A DNA stretch of 64,000 bases from contig DDIN01000008.1 of NCBI GenBank assembly GCA_002338565.1, positions 108,569-172,568 of the forward strand, given 5' to 3'. Source of the DNA: Hyphomonadaceae bacterium UBA1849 (GTDB lineage Bacteria; Pseudomonadota; Alphaproteobacteria; Caulobacterales; Hyphomonadaceae). The notes under the pieces were generated by a model. The model saw only the letters and a program-made list of their open reading frames with translations, searched no databases and was not told the DNA's origin. This document shows, piece by piece, positions 42,607-51,217 of the stretch. Each line of letters starts with the position of its first letter. Position 1 is the first letter of the stretch. The translations under genes were made by a program, and so were the position numbers.

Positions 42607-45246
42607 TCAGAAACCGTAGCTCGCACCGAGGTATACGGTACGGCCGACATACTCATACTCAGTGTTACGGAACTCCTGACCGCCCTGAAACTCAGTTGTC
42701 GGCTCATCGTTCAGGTTCACACCCTCGATGAAAACTTTCAGGCCATCGCTGACTTCATAAGACAGTTTCGCATCCCAGCGGCCAAACTCACCCTGATACA
42801 GGTTCACGTCCGGATTGCTCAGATTTACGTCCGTGAGGAAGCTGCCATTGTAAGCATAGCTGACAGAGGCATCGAAACCGTGGTTCTGATAGAATACGCT
42901 GACTGCATATGTTTCTTCAGCCTGATTCAGAAGCGGCAGCGTCTGGCCATTCACTTCAGTCTCACCATCGAGAAAAGTTGCTGATGCCGTAAAGCCAATG
43001 CCGTGAAGCATTTCTGGCAGGAAATCATCAAGCTGGGTTTGCGCGATCAGCTCAAGGCCCTGAAGCGTGGACGAACCACCATTCACCGTCGTTGATATAT
43101 TCAACTCTGTCAGGATGGATGTATCGATGGCGCCGGTAAGTCCATTCGCAGCGAGCGCCGCGTCAATTTCTGATGCCGTGGTGTAACGTTCTGAAAGCCC
43201 CACAAGGTCATCCTCGATATCCTTGTAGAAAACAGCTGCGGAAATCAGCGTCAAATCATTCGGATACCACTCAATGCTGGCATCGAAGTTCCAGGACATA
43301 CGCGCTTCCAGTTCCGGATTGCCGATAGACAGACCGCCAATGCCAAGTTCTTCATTATAGCTTGCACGCGGTGCGATCGCGTCAAAGTCCGGACGCCCAA
43401 GGGCACGCGTCACAGATCCTCGAACGATCAGGTCTTCTGTCACATTCCAGTTTGCAAGCACGGATGGCAACCAGCTGACATAGTTACCTTCTGTGGAGAC
43501 GCGTTCGATCTGGTTATTTTCCAGAAGGAAGCCTGCACTCTCAACGTCGGTCGCTTCCATACGAAGACCAGCAATCAGCTCCACAGGACCAAAGGAATGT
43601 ACGCCCATACCATATGCGGCGATCACTCGCTCAGTGATGTCGTAGTCGGACGAATACTCGCGCACGAATGTATCGCCCGTATTCAGAGAGAAGTAACCTG
43701 CATTCGCCGGATCGTTAATGAACGCATTCATCGCATCCACATCCATGAAGATGTTAGGTGCGCAGCCCTGATCGATACAGTTGGTGAAAATCCCGTTTGT
43801 GAAATCGGCCGACGTACCGAGGTTCAGATCAAGCGTACCCCCATCAAAACGTTCCCGGCTAAAATCCCAGCTACGTTCTGTCTCGCGTGCCTTCAAGCCG
43901 GTTTTGAACCACGTATCCGTATCCATGTCCCAGCGAAGATCGATCTGACCTGTCAGACCATCCTCTTCCATATGACTGTCCTGAAAGCGCGCGCGTCGAA
44001 AATCAATCAGCGATGGGTCCTGGCGGTCCGGCGTGCCTGCGTCAGGCGTTATCGTAACTGCTCCGTCACCAGAGATTGAAAAGCTGTTTGGACCGAAATC
44101 GCGACCAGATCTCCACTCCCAGTAAGAATATGGCTCATCAATACTATTCTGGTTCGCCGTCAGCTCATAGTTCAGGGTAAAGGCATCGATGACGTTTTCG
44201 CCGCCGAATGCGAATGTCAGAACTTCTTTTTCAGCGTCTTCGAGACGAATGTTGGTTGCGATACGATTGAGCCCGGATGTCCCACTTGTCGGGGTGTCAA
44301 AAACAACGTCTGTGTCCAGGTTTTGCTCATACCGGTTACGGTGCTGAAATTCATCCCATGACGCGTAAAACGCACGTGCAAAATAGCTTGAATTATTATC
44401 GGGACGATATTCAAAAACACCGTTTACGTTCAGCCGTTCACGACCGATTACATAGTAATTGTTTTTGACATTCACCGGCGCGTGGCCACCTACACTGCCC
44501 GTTGCAGAATCTGCTGGATTGCTCTCCCAGTCATCCTGATAAAAGCCAGGGGCGATATATTCCCGATCAGACCATGACGCAGCCAGGAGCCAGCCAAAAC
44601 GTCCTTCACCAAACTTGCCGGACAATGTCGCGTCCAGTCCGTAAGGGTTCTCTCCGCCATATGCATTGGCAAGGGGTTCGATTTCTTCAAAACCGTAACG
44701 GATGGTGCCGTAGCCCCAAAAATCGTCGTCACGGTCAAACGGTGAACGCGTTTCAATATTCACAGTACCGCCAATACCCTGAGCATCCATATCAGCGGTC
44801 GGCGCTTTGATAACCTGCACGGCTCCGAGGATGCCGCCCGAGATTATATCTAGTGGAGCGTTTCTCCCCCCACCTTCGGTCTCAGGCGAGCCAATATTTG
44901 CACCATTGATCGTGACATTATTCAGCCCCGGATTGATGCCACGAATTTGCACATAGCGACCCTCGCCCTTTTCGACGAGCATAGACACGCCAGCAATACG
45001 GTTCAGACTTTCGCCGACATTATTGTCTGGCAACTGACCAAGCTCATCCACACTCAGCGCGTCAATAACGGACAAAGCATTCCGTTTGTCATCAATACCG
45101 CGCTGGCGAGACAATTGCGTGCCGTATACTTCAACAGTGTCGAGCCTCTGATCAGCGTCCGTCTCTGATGCATTATTCTGTGCTACCGCCGGCATCGTCG
45201 CAACAAAAAGCGCCGTCGACGCCATCACCAATTTCTTCAATGTCAT
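42607..45246 (-). CDS. Large TonB-dependent receptor (carbohydrate/organic-matter type)
   Basis: An 879-residue outer-membrane receptor with signal peptide (ALFVATMPAVAQ), a TonB-box-like VEVYGTQL segment, a plug domain (DNNVGESLNRIAGVSM, VQIRGINPGLNNVTINGANI, QVIKAPTADMDAQGIGGTVN) and a C-terminal barrel ending VYLGASYGF. The 'RGI.PGLN.V..NG' plug and the size are typical of the receptors for oligosaccharides and similar compounds in Caulobacterales and Xanthomonads. The substrate is unknown. The downstream propeller-like gene is probably in the same transcript. Confidence 0.92.
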   Translation of the reverse strand: MTLKKLVMASTALFVATMPAVAQNNASETDADQRLDTVEVYGTQLSRQRGIDDKRNALSVIDALSVDELGQLPDNNVGESLNRIAGVSMLVEKGEGRYVQIRGINPGLNNVTINGANIGSPETEGGGRNAPLDIISGGILGAVQVIKAPTADMDAQGIGGTVNIETRSPFDRDDDFWGYGTIRYGFEEIEPLANAYGGENPYGLDATLSGKFGEGRFGWLLAASWSDREYIAPGFYQDDWESNPADSATGSVGGHAPVNVKNNYYVIGRERLNVNGVFEYRPDNNSSYFARAFYASWDEFQHRNRYEQNLDTDVVFDTPTSGTSGLNRIATNIRLEDAEKEVLTFAFGGENVIDAFTLNYELTANQNSIDEPYSYWEWRSGRDFGPNSFSISGDGAVTITPDAGTPDRQDPSLIDFRRARFQDSHMEEDGLTGQIDLRWDMDTDTWFKTGLKARETERSWDFSRERFDGGTLDLNLGTSADFTNGIFTNCIDQGCAPNIFMDVDAMNAFINDPANAGYFSLNTGDTFVREYSSDYDITERVIAAYGMGVHSFGPVELIAGLRMEATDVESAGFLLENNQIERVSTEGNYVSWLPSVLANWNVTEDLIVRGSVTRALGRPDFDAIAPRASYNEELGIGGLSIGNPELEARMSWNFDASIEWYPNDLTLISAAVFYKDIEDDLVGLSERYTTASEIDAALAANGLTGAIDTSILTELNISTTVNGGSSTLQGLELIAQTQLDDFLPEMLHGIGFTASATFLDGETEVNGQTLPLLNQAEETYAVSVFYQNHGFDASVSYAYNGSFLTDVNLSNPDVNLYQGEFGRWDAKLSYEVSDGLKVFIEGVNLNDEPTTEFQGGQEFRNTEYEYVGRTVYLGASYGF

Positions 45247-45439
45247 GGTTAATCCCTTTCACGTCCCACTCAGTGAAAGGCGTCTAAACAGCTATTGTGA
45301 CGCTCGGGCGTCAGTTCGATTTCAAATAGGTGACGGTTTATTGAAGCTTTTAGAACGCTGTTTACAACAGATTGAATCGACCCGGATCACGCCTCTGAAC
45401 AGGCAATCCTCGACCGTCGGCTTTTGCATTGTCGCCGTA

Positions 45440-45817
45440 TCAAATCCTGATACCGCGCTTTTCCAGCTTCTTCTCGATGAGACGCATATTCCGGCGATGG
45501 CTTTTAAAGCCGAAGTCGAGAAAGTCACCCAGCAGCGGCACAAGGCCGATCACAAAGTCGACCCCCAGATTGCCGATCATCTGCATGCGGGTGCCCCAGC
45601 CCATGCCGAGCTTGTTGGCAAGGCTGACATGATAGGCGCCCATCGCCGTGGTAAAAGCATCACCCACGCCTGGGATGAGGCCGATAATACCATCCAGCCC
45701 CACGCCGAAACCGGCAATCTGGAACTGGTCATCCAGCAGCCGCGACAGTGCACGCGCCTGTTGCAGCGCCTGTTCCTGTTCGGGGGTCAGCGTCTCTTCG
45801 GGGCCAAGAATTTCCAT
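45440..45817 (-). CDS. DUF4112 small membrane protein
   Basis: A 125-residue protein with the DUF4112 pattern: LSRLLDDQFQIAGFGVGLDG, IGLIPGVGDAFTTAMGAY and IGLVPLLGDFLDFGFKSHRRN. It has two hydrophobic hairpins. The function of the family is unknown. It stands alone; the ~190 bases between it and the TonB receptor start hold nothing recognisable. Confidence 0.92.
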   Translation of the reverse strand: MEILGPEETLTPEQEQALQQARALSRLLDDQFQIAGFGVGLDGIIGLIPGVGDAFTTAMGAYHVSLANKLGMGWGTRMQMIGNLGVDFVIGLVPLLGDFLDFGFKSHRRNMRLIEKKLEKRGIRI

Positions 45818-45936
45818 GTTTGGGACTCTATCCAGTGATTATGGCATTCTAACGCTAGAAACCGGTTCAAGGTTGCGACGTTATTCAGCTTGAATTCTTA
45901 TGGCATGGATCAGGGCTGCGATAGCCGGGGGAAGAA

Positions 45937-46968
45937 ATGAGTACACGTCACCAACCGGCATCCATCCTGCGCATTATAGCCAAAGTGCTTCTGCATATCG
46001 TATTCGTCATTGCCGCCTTCATCATGGCCGGTGGCATTTATTTCTGGGTTGGCTGGCCCGTTTCTGCGCGCGAATTTGCGGGCATCGCTGTGTTCCCCGT
46101 CGCGCTCCTCCTCTGGTTCTGGCCGGGTAAGTCTAAACTCTTCCGGCGCATTGGGCTGGGCCTGATCATGATCGCCTTCTTTGCGGTTTATTACACCAAG
46201 CCTCCAGCCTCGCAGGACTGGGTGCCCCTGCATGAGCGCCGCGCCTCTGCCGTGTTTGAAGGCGATAGTGTCACCATTCATAACTTCCGCGATGCCGAAC
46301 ATCATTCCGATGCGCCTGTTGAGGTTCACTGGCGCGATCAGAGCTTTGACTTATCAGAGGTCGAAACCGCCGAGCTGATTATTCAGCCTTTCGGAGACGG
46401 TCCGTTCCTCACCCATATCTTCATCACTTTCGGATTCGAAAACGGCGAGCAATTAGCTGTGTCGGTTGAAGCGCGGCGCGTAAGCTGGGACCGCTTCCAG
46501 CCGCTGGGCGGGTTCTTCCGTAATTTCGAGACCTATCCTGTTTTTGGCACGGAGCGTGATCTCATCGGCAAGCGTCTCGCGCATGTGCCGCCAGAAGAGA
46601 TGTATTTCTACCCGCTGGAGCTGACACCGGAGGAAGTCCGCTCTGTGCTGGCAGACCTGCTGCGCTTTTCAACCGATTTGTCTGAAACGCCGGACTTTTA
46701 CGACACGCTGGAAGAGAGCTGCTTTACCGGTCTTGTGAACCAGTCACGCGAGCTGAAATCGCGTATTCCGTCCTGGGATATCCGCCGCTGGATACCGGGC
46801 TACGCCCTGCCGCTGATGCGCGATCACGGGCTGATCAGTGATGAACTACCGCTGGAAGAACAACAAATGCGGGCCCATCTTCCAAATGATGTCCCGCATC
46901 CATTCAGCTTCGAAACAGACACGGATTTCAGCCTCTATCTGCGTGAGCAATTAGGCGAAGAGGCGTGA
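45937..46968 (+). CDS. DUF4105 membrane protein
   Basis: A 343-residue protein with two or three N-terminal transmembrane helices (residues ~12-35, 45-60 and 68-84) and a large domain matching DUF4105: LTHIFITFGFENGEQLAVSVEARR, FRNFETYPVFGTERDLIGKR and MYFYPLELTPEEVRSVLADLL. The family, predicted to be periplasmic, has a papain-like character in some analyses; a Cys is present in LEESCFTGL. The start is ATG 45937 behind GGGGGAAG. Confidence 0.88.
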   Translation: MSTRHQPASILRIIAKVLLHIVFVIAAFIMAGGIYFWVGWPVSAREFAGIAVFPVALLLWFWPGKSKLFRRIGLGLIMIAFFAVYYTKPPASQDWVPLHERRASAVFEGDSVTIHNFRDAEHHSDAPVEVHWRDQSFDLSEVETAELIIQPFGDGPFLTHIFITFGFENGEQLAVSVEARRVSWDRFQPLGGFFRNFETYPVFGTERDLIGKRLAHVPPEEMYFYPLELTPEEVRSVLADLLRFSTDLSETPDFYDTLEESCFTGLVNQSRELKSRIPSWDIRRWIPGYALPLMRDHGLISDELPLEEQQMRAHLPNDVPHPFSFETDTDFSLYLREQLGEEA

Positions 46969-46993
46969 GCCACAGCCCACGCCTCCTTCGGCT

Positions 46994-48193
46994 TTAGGCT
47001 GGCACGGCCTCGCGGTCTCGCGCAGGAGAGCGCGTACTTGCCAGCAGGATGGCCACACCGGCCAGAGCAGACAGGGTCGAGCCCATGAGGACACCAAGCC
47101 TGATCTCGTTCATTGCGGCTGCATCCGAGAAGGCGAGCGTGCCGATAAAGAGCGACATGGTGAAGCCGACACCTGTGAGGCAGGCAAGGCCGTAGAGATG
47201 CGCCCAGTTTACGCCATCCGGCAGACGCGCAATGCCTGTCTTCACCGCGATAAAGCTAAGGCCAAACACGCCCACCTGCTTGCCGATGAAGAGACCAGCG
47301 GCCACACCGAGCGTCAGCGGCGCCATGAGTGTTTCCATCGTCAGGCCTGAAAGCGAGACACCGGCATTTGCGAAGGCAAACAGAGGCACAATCGCGAACG
47401 CGACCCACGGGTGGAGACCATGCTCCAGACGTTTCAGCGGCGATGGTTCGCTCTCATTACGGCCGTAAATCGGAACCGCAAGAGCCGTGATCACACCGGC
47501 AAGTGTCGCGTGGACACCGGATTTGAGCACGCACACCCACATGAAAAGACCGATCAGCACATATGGCGCGATGCGTTTCACACCGAGCCGGTTCAGCGTA
47601 ATCAGGCCTGCAAGACCAACCCCTGCCAGCATGAGCGCCTCAACCGACAGATTGCTCGTATAGAAGAGCGCGATGATGATAATGGCGCCAAGGTCATCAA
47701 TGATCGCCACCGCCAGAAGCAGAACCTTCAGCGCAACCGGCACACGGCTTCCCATCAGGGCGAGAATGCCAAGCGCGAACGCAATGTCAGTTGCCGCCGG
47801 AATGGCCCAGCCATTCAGGTTTTCAGGGCTGCCTGCATTGATGCCGAGGAACACAAGCGCTGGCACGAGCATACCACCCACCGCCGCGAACAACGGCAGT
47901 ACAATCTTGTCTCGTGATGAAAGCTGCCCCTGTAATACCTCGCGCTTGATCTCCAGCCCCACGAGGAAAAAGAACACCGCCATCAGGCCATCATTAATCC
48001 AGAGGATAAGCGGCTTATCGATCTCAAGAGCCCCCACAGTTATGGCAACGGGTACATCCAGAAATGCGGAATACAGGCTGGCAATCGCGCTGTTATTAAT
48101 GAGAACGGCGAAGACTGTCGCGAGAATGAGGAGCAAGCCAGCTGAGGGCGCCCACTCGAAGAATTCAACAGCACGTCTGAATATGCGTGTCAT
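46994..48193 (-). CDS. nhaA: Na+/H+ antiporter NhaA
   Basis: A 399-residue inner-membrane antiporter that exports Na+ in exchange for protons at alkaline pH. Hallmarks are WINDGLMAVFFFLVGLEIKRE, AIPAATDIAFALGILAL and AIIDDLGAIIIIALFY with the essential Asp residues. The start is ATG 48193 behind AAGGACC. It lies downstream of the carbonic anhydrase-like gene on the same strand, with a terminator hairpin between them. Confidence 0.96.
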   Translation of the reverse strand: MTRIFRRAVEFFEWAPSAGLLLILATVFAVLINNSAIASLYSAFLDVPVAITVGALEIDKPLILWINDGLMAVFFFLVGLEIKREVLQGQLSSRDKIVLPLFAAVGGMLVPALVFLGINAGSPENLNGWAIPAATDIAFALGILALMGSRVPVALKVLLLAVAIIDDLGAIIIIALFYTSNLSVEALMLAGVGLAGLITLNRLGVKRIAPYVLIGLFMWVCVLKSGVHATLAGVITALAVPIYGRNESEPSPLKRLEHGLHPWVAFAIVPLFAFANAGVSLSGLTMETLMAPLTLGVAAGLFIGKQVGVFGLSFIAVKTGIARLPDGVNWAHLYGLACLTGVGFTMSLFIGTLAFSDAAAMNEIRLGVLMGSTLSALAGVAILLASTRSPARDREAVPA

Positions 48194-48209
48194 AAGGGTC
48201 CTTCCTTGG

Positions 48210-48245
48210 AAAAAGAACTGCGAGACCGGGGACTCAGTCTCGCAG
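48210..48245 (-). terminator. Terminator between the carbonic anhydrase-like gene and nhaA
   Basis: On the minus strand CTGCGAGAC and GTCTCGCAG form a perfect nine-pair stem with a ten-base loop, followed by TTCTTTTTCC. It ends 17 bases before the nhaA start codon, so it could also act as an attenuator or leader hairpin for nhaA. Confidence 0.75.
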
Positions 48246-48297
48246 AGTTGGGGTGGAGGTTAGCTATGAGGGCGGATGGGCGTCCGCCTCAGCTGCT

Positions 48298-48915
48298 TCA
48301 GCTGCCCGCATACGGCAGAGAAGAGTGGTGGAGGACGATGCGCATCAGGCCTTCGCTGTCACGCACATAGCCGAATGAGAACTCGACCTTTGTTTCCTCC
48401 GTTTCACCGACCGGGGTGAAATAATAATTGCCCATGGCAAGGGCGCTGTCGCCGAGCGTTATGATCTGCTGTTCGCCGAAGCGGACATTGGACCAGGGGC
48501 GGATGGCAAAGCCTGAATCTTCGTCGATGTCACCGCCGACAAAGTACGAGAGCGCGCCATCAAACTCGGGGCGGAACTGCTTTTCTGCAGCCAGTGTCGG
48601 CTTGAAGAGGACTTCCAGCTGATCATAGGCATAAAGCGAGCGGATCATGTTCGACGCGACAGCGTTATAGTCTTCACCATTCTGAAAAGCCGTGCCGATG
48701 CGAACAATTCCTTCACCCCAGACACGCTGGGCGTCCAGTACGTCCTGCTCGGTAATGCTCGCCGACTGCTCAGCCGCCGTCGTTGCGTAAGCTGGCGCAG
48801 CTACGGAGAGCGGTGCCATGATGGCAGCGGCGGCTCCAGCTTTGAACCAGCGACCTGATGCGGCGCTCTTCTGGCGGACTTTCTTACGGCGGATAATGTC
48901 TCTTGTACGTCTCAT
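48298..48915 (-). CDS. Iota-class carbonic anhydrase-like protein (COG4337)
   Basis: A 205-residue protein with an Arg-rich N-terminus, a signal-like segment (AAAAIMAPLSVAAPAYA) and a single NTF2-fold domain. VLFKPTLAAEKQFRPEFDGA, LSYFVGGDIDEDSGFAIRPW, VRFGEQ and the C-terminal VLHHSSLPY match the iota carbonic anhydrase pattern with its HHSS motif, so it may hydrate CO2 in the periplasm. I start at ATG 48915, preceded by AGGAG. The basic RRTRDIIRRKKVRQ N-terminus before the hydrophobic part is unusually long and could be Tat-like, though no twin-Arg consensus is clear. Confidence 0.75.
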   Translation of the reverse strand: MRRTRDIIRRKKVRQKSAASGRWFKAGAAAAIMAPLSVAAPAYATTAAEQSASITEQDVLDAQRVWGEGIVRIGTAFQNGEDYNAVASNMIRSLYAYDQLEVLFKPTLAAEKQFRPEFDGALSYFVGGDIDEDSGFAIRPWSNVRFGEQQIITLGDSALAMGNYYFTPVGETEETKVEFSFGYVRDSEGLMRIVLHHSSLPYAGS

Positions 48916-48984
48916 GTTTCGCTCCTGTTTTCGCTTACAGAAGTGAAATGGATTGCACCCTTCCATTCTTCCAATATAATAAAA

Positions 48985-48997
48985 ATTGAATTTCAAT
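48985..48997 (+). promoter_or_regulatory. Palindromic LysR-type site
   Basis: ATTGAATTTCAAT is a perfect palindrome around its central base and contains a T-N11-A pattern. It lies 15 bases before the LysR start codon and 69 bases from the divergent carbonic anhydrase-like gene, an arrangement typical of LysR regulators that control a divergent target. Confidence 0.55.
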
Positions 48998-49012
48998 CGG
49001 AAAAATCGATAG

Positions 49013-49945
49013 ATGAGACCTACGCTGAAACAATTGGAATATCTCGTCGCGATTGCCGAGACGGGAAAATATGGAGAGGCCGCAAAACGGGTGAATGTCA
49101 GCCAGTCCAGTCTTTCGACGCAGATTGCAGACATGGAAGAAGAGCTGGGCACGCGCCTTCTGGAACGTGGACGCCATGGCGCTGTGCTCACCCCGACAGG
49201 CCGGGATATTGTTGTCCGCGCGCGCTATATTCTGCGTCAAGTCGAAGAGCTTCACACGCTCTCGCGGCAAAGCGAGGAAGACTTCAAAGGCCGCATCAAT
49301 CTGGGCGTCCTTCCCTCCGTTGGCCCCTATCTTCTGCCACCAGCGACCCGTCAGCTCCACCAGCGTTTCCCCGAACTCAGACTGATCGTGCGCGAAGAAC
49401 GCACCATCGATCTCGCCGAGCATCTGAGTGATGGCCGGTTTGACCTGATCATCTCCACACCCGAAAGCCATCCTGAGTGCCGGAGCGAACCGCTCTTCAC
49501 CGAACAGCTCTGGATTTGCGCCGCATCCGATGATCCGCTGAGCAGTACGACCGGGCCGGTAGAGCCTGAGGAACTACGCGGTCACCCGCTTCTGACAATC
49601 GGATATGGCCACCGCCTAAGCGAGCTGGTGCACAGGCTGGCAGATGACATCGGCACGCAGGTCAGCACCGAATACGAAGGCTCCAGTCTCGATGCCGTCC
49701 GACAGATGGCGATTATGGGCGCAGGCGTTGCCGTATTGCCGAGCCTCTATGCGCTGTCTGAAGCCCGCCGTGACCCCGACCAGATCATCAGGCGCATCAA
49801 CTACCCTTCAGCCGAGCGGGAGATTGCGCTCTGCTGGCGGGCCTCCTCACCCCTGACCAACCGGTATCGCATGCTTGCTGACGAGCTTTCCCAAACGGCC
49901 TCCAGCATACTCGAGCAAGGCGCCGCAAGCATTGGCGCGGCTTAA
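49013..49945 (+). CDS. LysR-type regulator, OxyR-like
   Basis: A 310-residue DNA-binding regulator. The N-terminal winged HTH (LEYLVAIAETGKYGEAAKRV, NVSQSSLSTQIADMEEELG) and the effector domain (GVLPSVGPYLLPPATRQLH) resemble OxyR. The region where OxyR has its redox cysteine reads GYGHRLSELVHRL, with Arg in its place, so peroxide sensing through that disulfide is excluded. It is divergent from the carbonic anhydrase-like gene and may respond to a CO2/pH-related signal (inference). Confidence 0.9.
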   Translation: MRPTLKQLEYLVAIAETGKYGEAAKRVNVSQSSLSTQIADMEEELGTRLLERGRHGAVLTPTGRDIVVRARYILRQVEELHTLSRQSEEDFKGRINLGVLPSVGPYLLPPATRQLHQRFPELRLIVREERTIDLAEHLSDGRFDLIISTPESHPECRSEPLFTEQLWICAASDDPLSSTTGPVEPEELRGHPLLTIGYGHRLSELVHRLADDIGTQVSTEYEGSSLDAVRQMAIMGAGVAVLPSLYALSEARRDPDQIIRRINYPSAEREIALCWRASSPLTNRYRMLADELSQTASSILEQGAASIGAA

Positions 49946-50009
49946 TCGCTTCCCATAGCGCAGCGACGCAGATACAGATTTTAATCAGGTGACATGGGCG
50001 ACGGGACTG

Positions 50010-50612
50010 ATGATCGACTGGTTGATCGCAAACTGGATTGAGTTGGCGGGCTTTGTAACGGGCGCGGCCTGCGTCTGGCTGCTCGTTATCCGTAATATCT
50101 GGACCTTCCCGGTCGGCATGGTGAACTATGTGTTCTTCGCCGTTCTGTTCGTCCAGTCAGGCCTTTACGCAGATGCCGGCCTTCAGGGCGTGTACTTCAT
50201 TCTGGCCTCGCTGGGCTGGTACTGGTGGCTGCGCGGCGGCGATGACCATAAGGGCGTGGAAGTTCACGAAGCCTCCCCCAAGGTTCTCATCGCCTGCGGC
50301 GTAGCGGTTATTGTCATCGCAGCCCTCATCCAATGGGTGCTGCACGAATACACAGACTCCACAGTGGCAGGCTGGGATGCGCTCACCACGGCGATGAGCC
50401 TCGTCGCCCAGTTCATGCTGTCGCGCAAATGGATTGCCAACTGGTGGCTCTGGATCGCGGTCGATCTCATCTACATCCCGCTCTACATCCATAAGGGCCT
50501 CTGGCTGACAGCCGGTCTCTATGCGGTCTTCCTGGCTATGTGTATTGCCGGTCTGATCGAGTGGCAGAAAGCGCGAACCGACAAACCAAAAGCTGCCGAC
50601 AGCCTCACGTAA
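50010..50612 (+). CDS. pnuC: Nicotinamide riboside transporter PnuC
   Basis: A 200-residue integral membrane protein with about seven helices and PnuC motifs: WTFPVGMVNYVFFAVLF, LQGVYFILASLGWYWW and WIANWWLWIAVDLIYIPLYI, which carries the conserved Trp-rich substrate site. It facilitates nicotinamide riboside uptake. I prefer ATG 50010 over a GTG at 49989, because neither has a strong SD but the ATG begins the first helix. The stop TAA shares its last A with the ATG of the next gene. Confidence 0.9.
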   Translation: MIDWLIANWIELAGFVTGAACVWLLVIRNIWTFPVGMVNYVFFAVLFVQSGLYADAGLQGVYFILASLGWYWWLRGGDDHKGVEVHEASPKVLIACGVAVIVIAALIQWVLHEYTDSTVAGWDALTTAMSLVAQFMLSRKWIANWWLWIAVDLIYIPLYIHKGLWLTAGLYAVFLAMCIAGLIEWQKARTDKPKAADSLT

Positions 50613-51196
50613 TGGCGAATATCTTCTGGCCTTTACTGCCCGCGTCCTTGCGCGCCAAATTCTGTCGTCGCATTGTCGTGACAGGCGCTGAAAGCACCGG
50701 CACAACCACGCTTGCGCTCATGGTGGCCGAGGCTTTGAACTCGCCTTACGTCGCCGAATATGGGCGCGAATACACCGAACGCCGCGCGAAGGTGACAGAC
50801 GAGCCATGGCGCACCGAAGAACTCGTCGAAATTGCCGAAGAGCAGAACGCGCTGGAAGATGCTGCCGCGCGCCGCTCTGACAATGGCCTCATCATTGCTG
50901 ACACCGATGCCCTCACCACAGCGCTCTGGCATGAGCGCTATTTCGGGTCTCGCTCGCCAGCTGTTGATGCCGTCGCGGCGAAACAGGTTCGCCCGTTTGC
51001 CTATATCCTGACCTCTGATGACATTGCCTTTGAGGCCGATGCCATCCGCGAAGGCGGCCAGGAGCGCCACACCATGACAACCCGCTTTCGCGAAGAAATC
51101 ATCAAAAGCCGCGTGCCGTGGATTGAAGTCCGCGGCAGCCGCGAAGAGCGCCTCACCGAAGCGCTCCGCTTTCTCTGCTCGCTCGGCGTCAAATGA
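50612..51196 (+). CDS. NadR-type nicotinamide riboside kinase
   Basis: A 194-residue P-loop protein equivalent to the C-terminal kinase domain of NadR, which phosphorylates nicotinamide riboside and traps it after PnuC import. The loop reads GAESTGTTTLAL, with Thr in the usual Lys position of Walker A; EYGREYTERR and IIADTDALTTALW match the kinase. The start is ATG 50612, sharing one base with the pnuC stop (TAATG), so translation is coupled. No adenylyltransferase domain is attached. Confidence 0.88.
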   Translation: MANIFWPLLPASLRAKFCRRIVVTGAESTGTTTLALMVAEALNSPYVAEYGREYTERRAKVTDEPWRTEELVEIAEEQNALEDAAARRSDNGLIIADTDALTTALWHERYFGSRSPAVDAVAAKQVRPFAYILTSDDIAFEADAIREGGQERHTMTTRFREEIIKSRVPWIEVRGSREERLTEALRFLCSLGVK

Positions 51197-51217
51197 AGCT
51201 GACGCCGATATCCGGCA

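Noticed and set aside
48885..48915. Considered a Tat signal for the carbonic anhydrase-like protein
   Set aside because: The N-terminus is Arg/Lys-rich but lacks a clear RRxFLK-type consensus directly before the hydrophobic segment.
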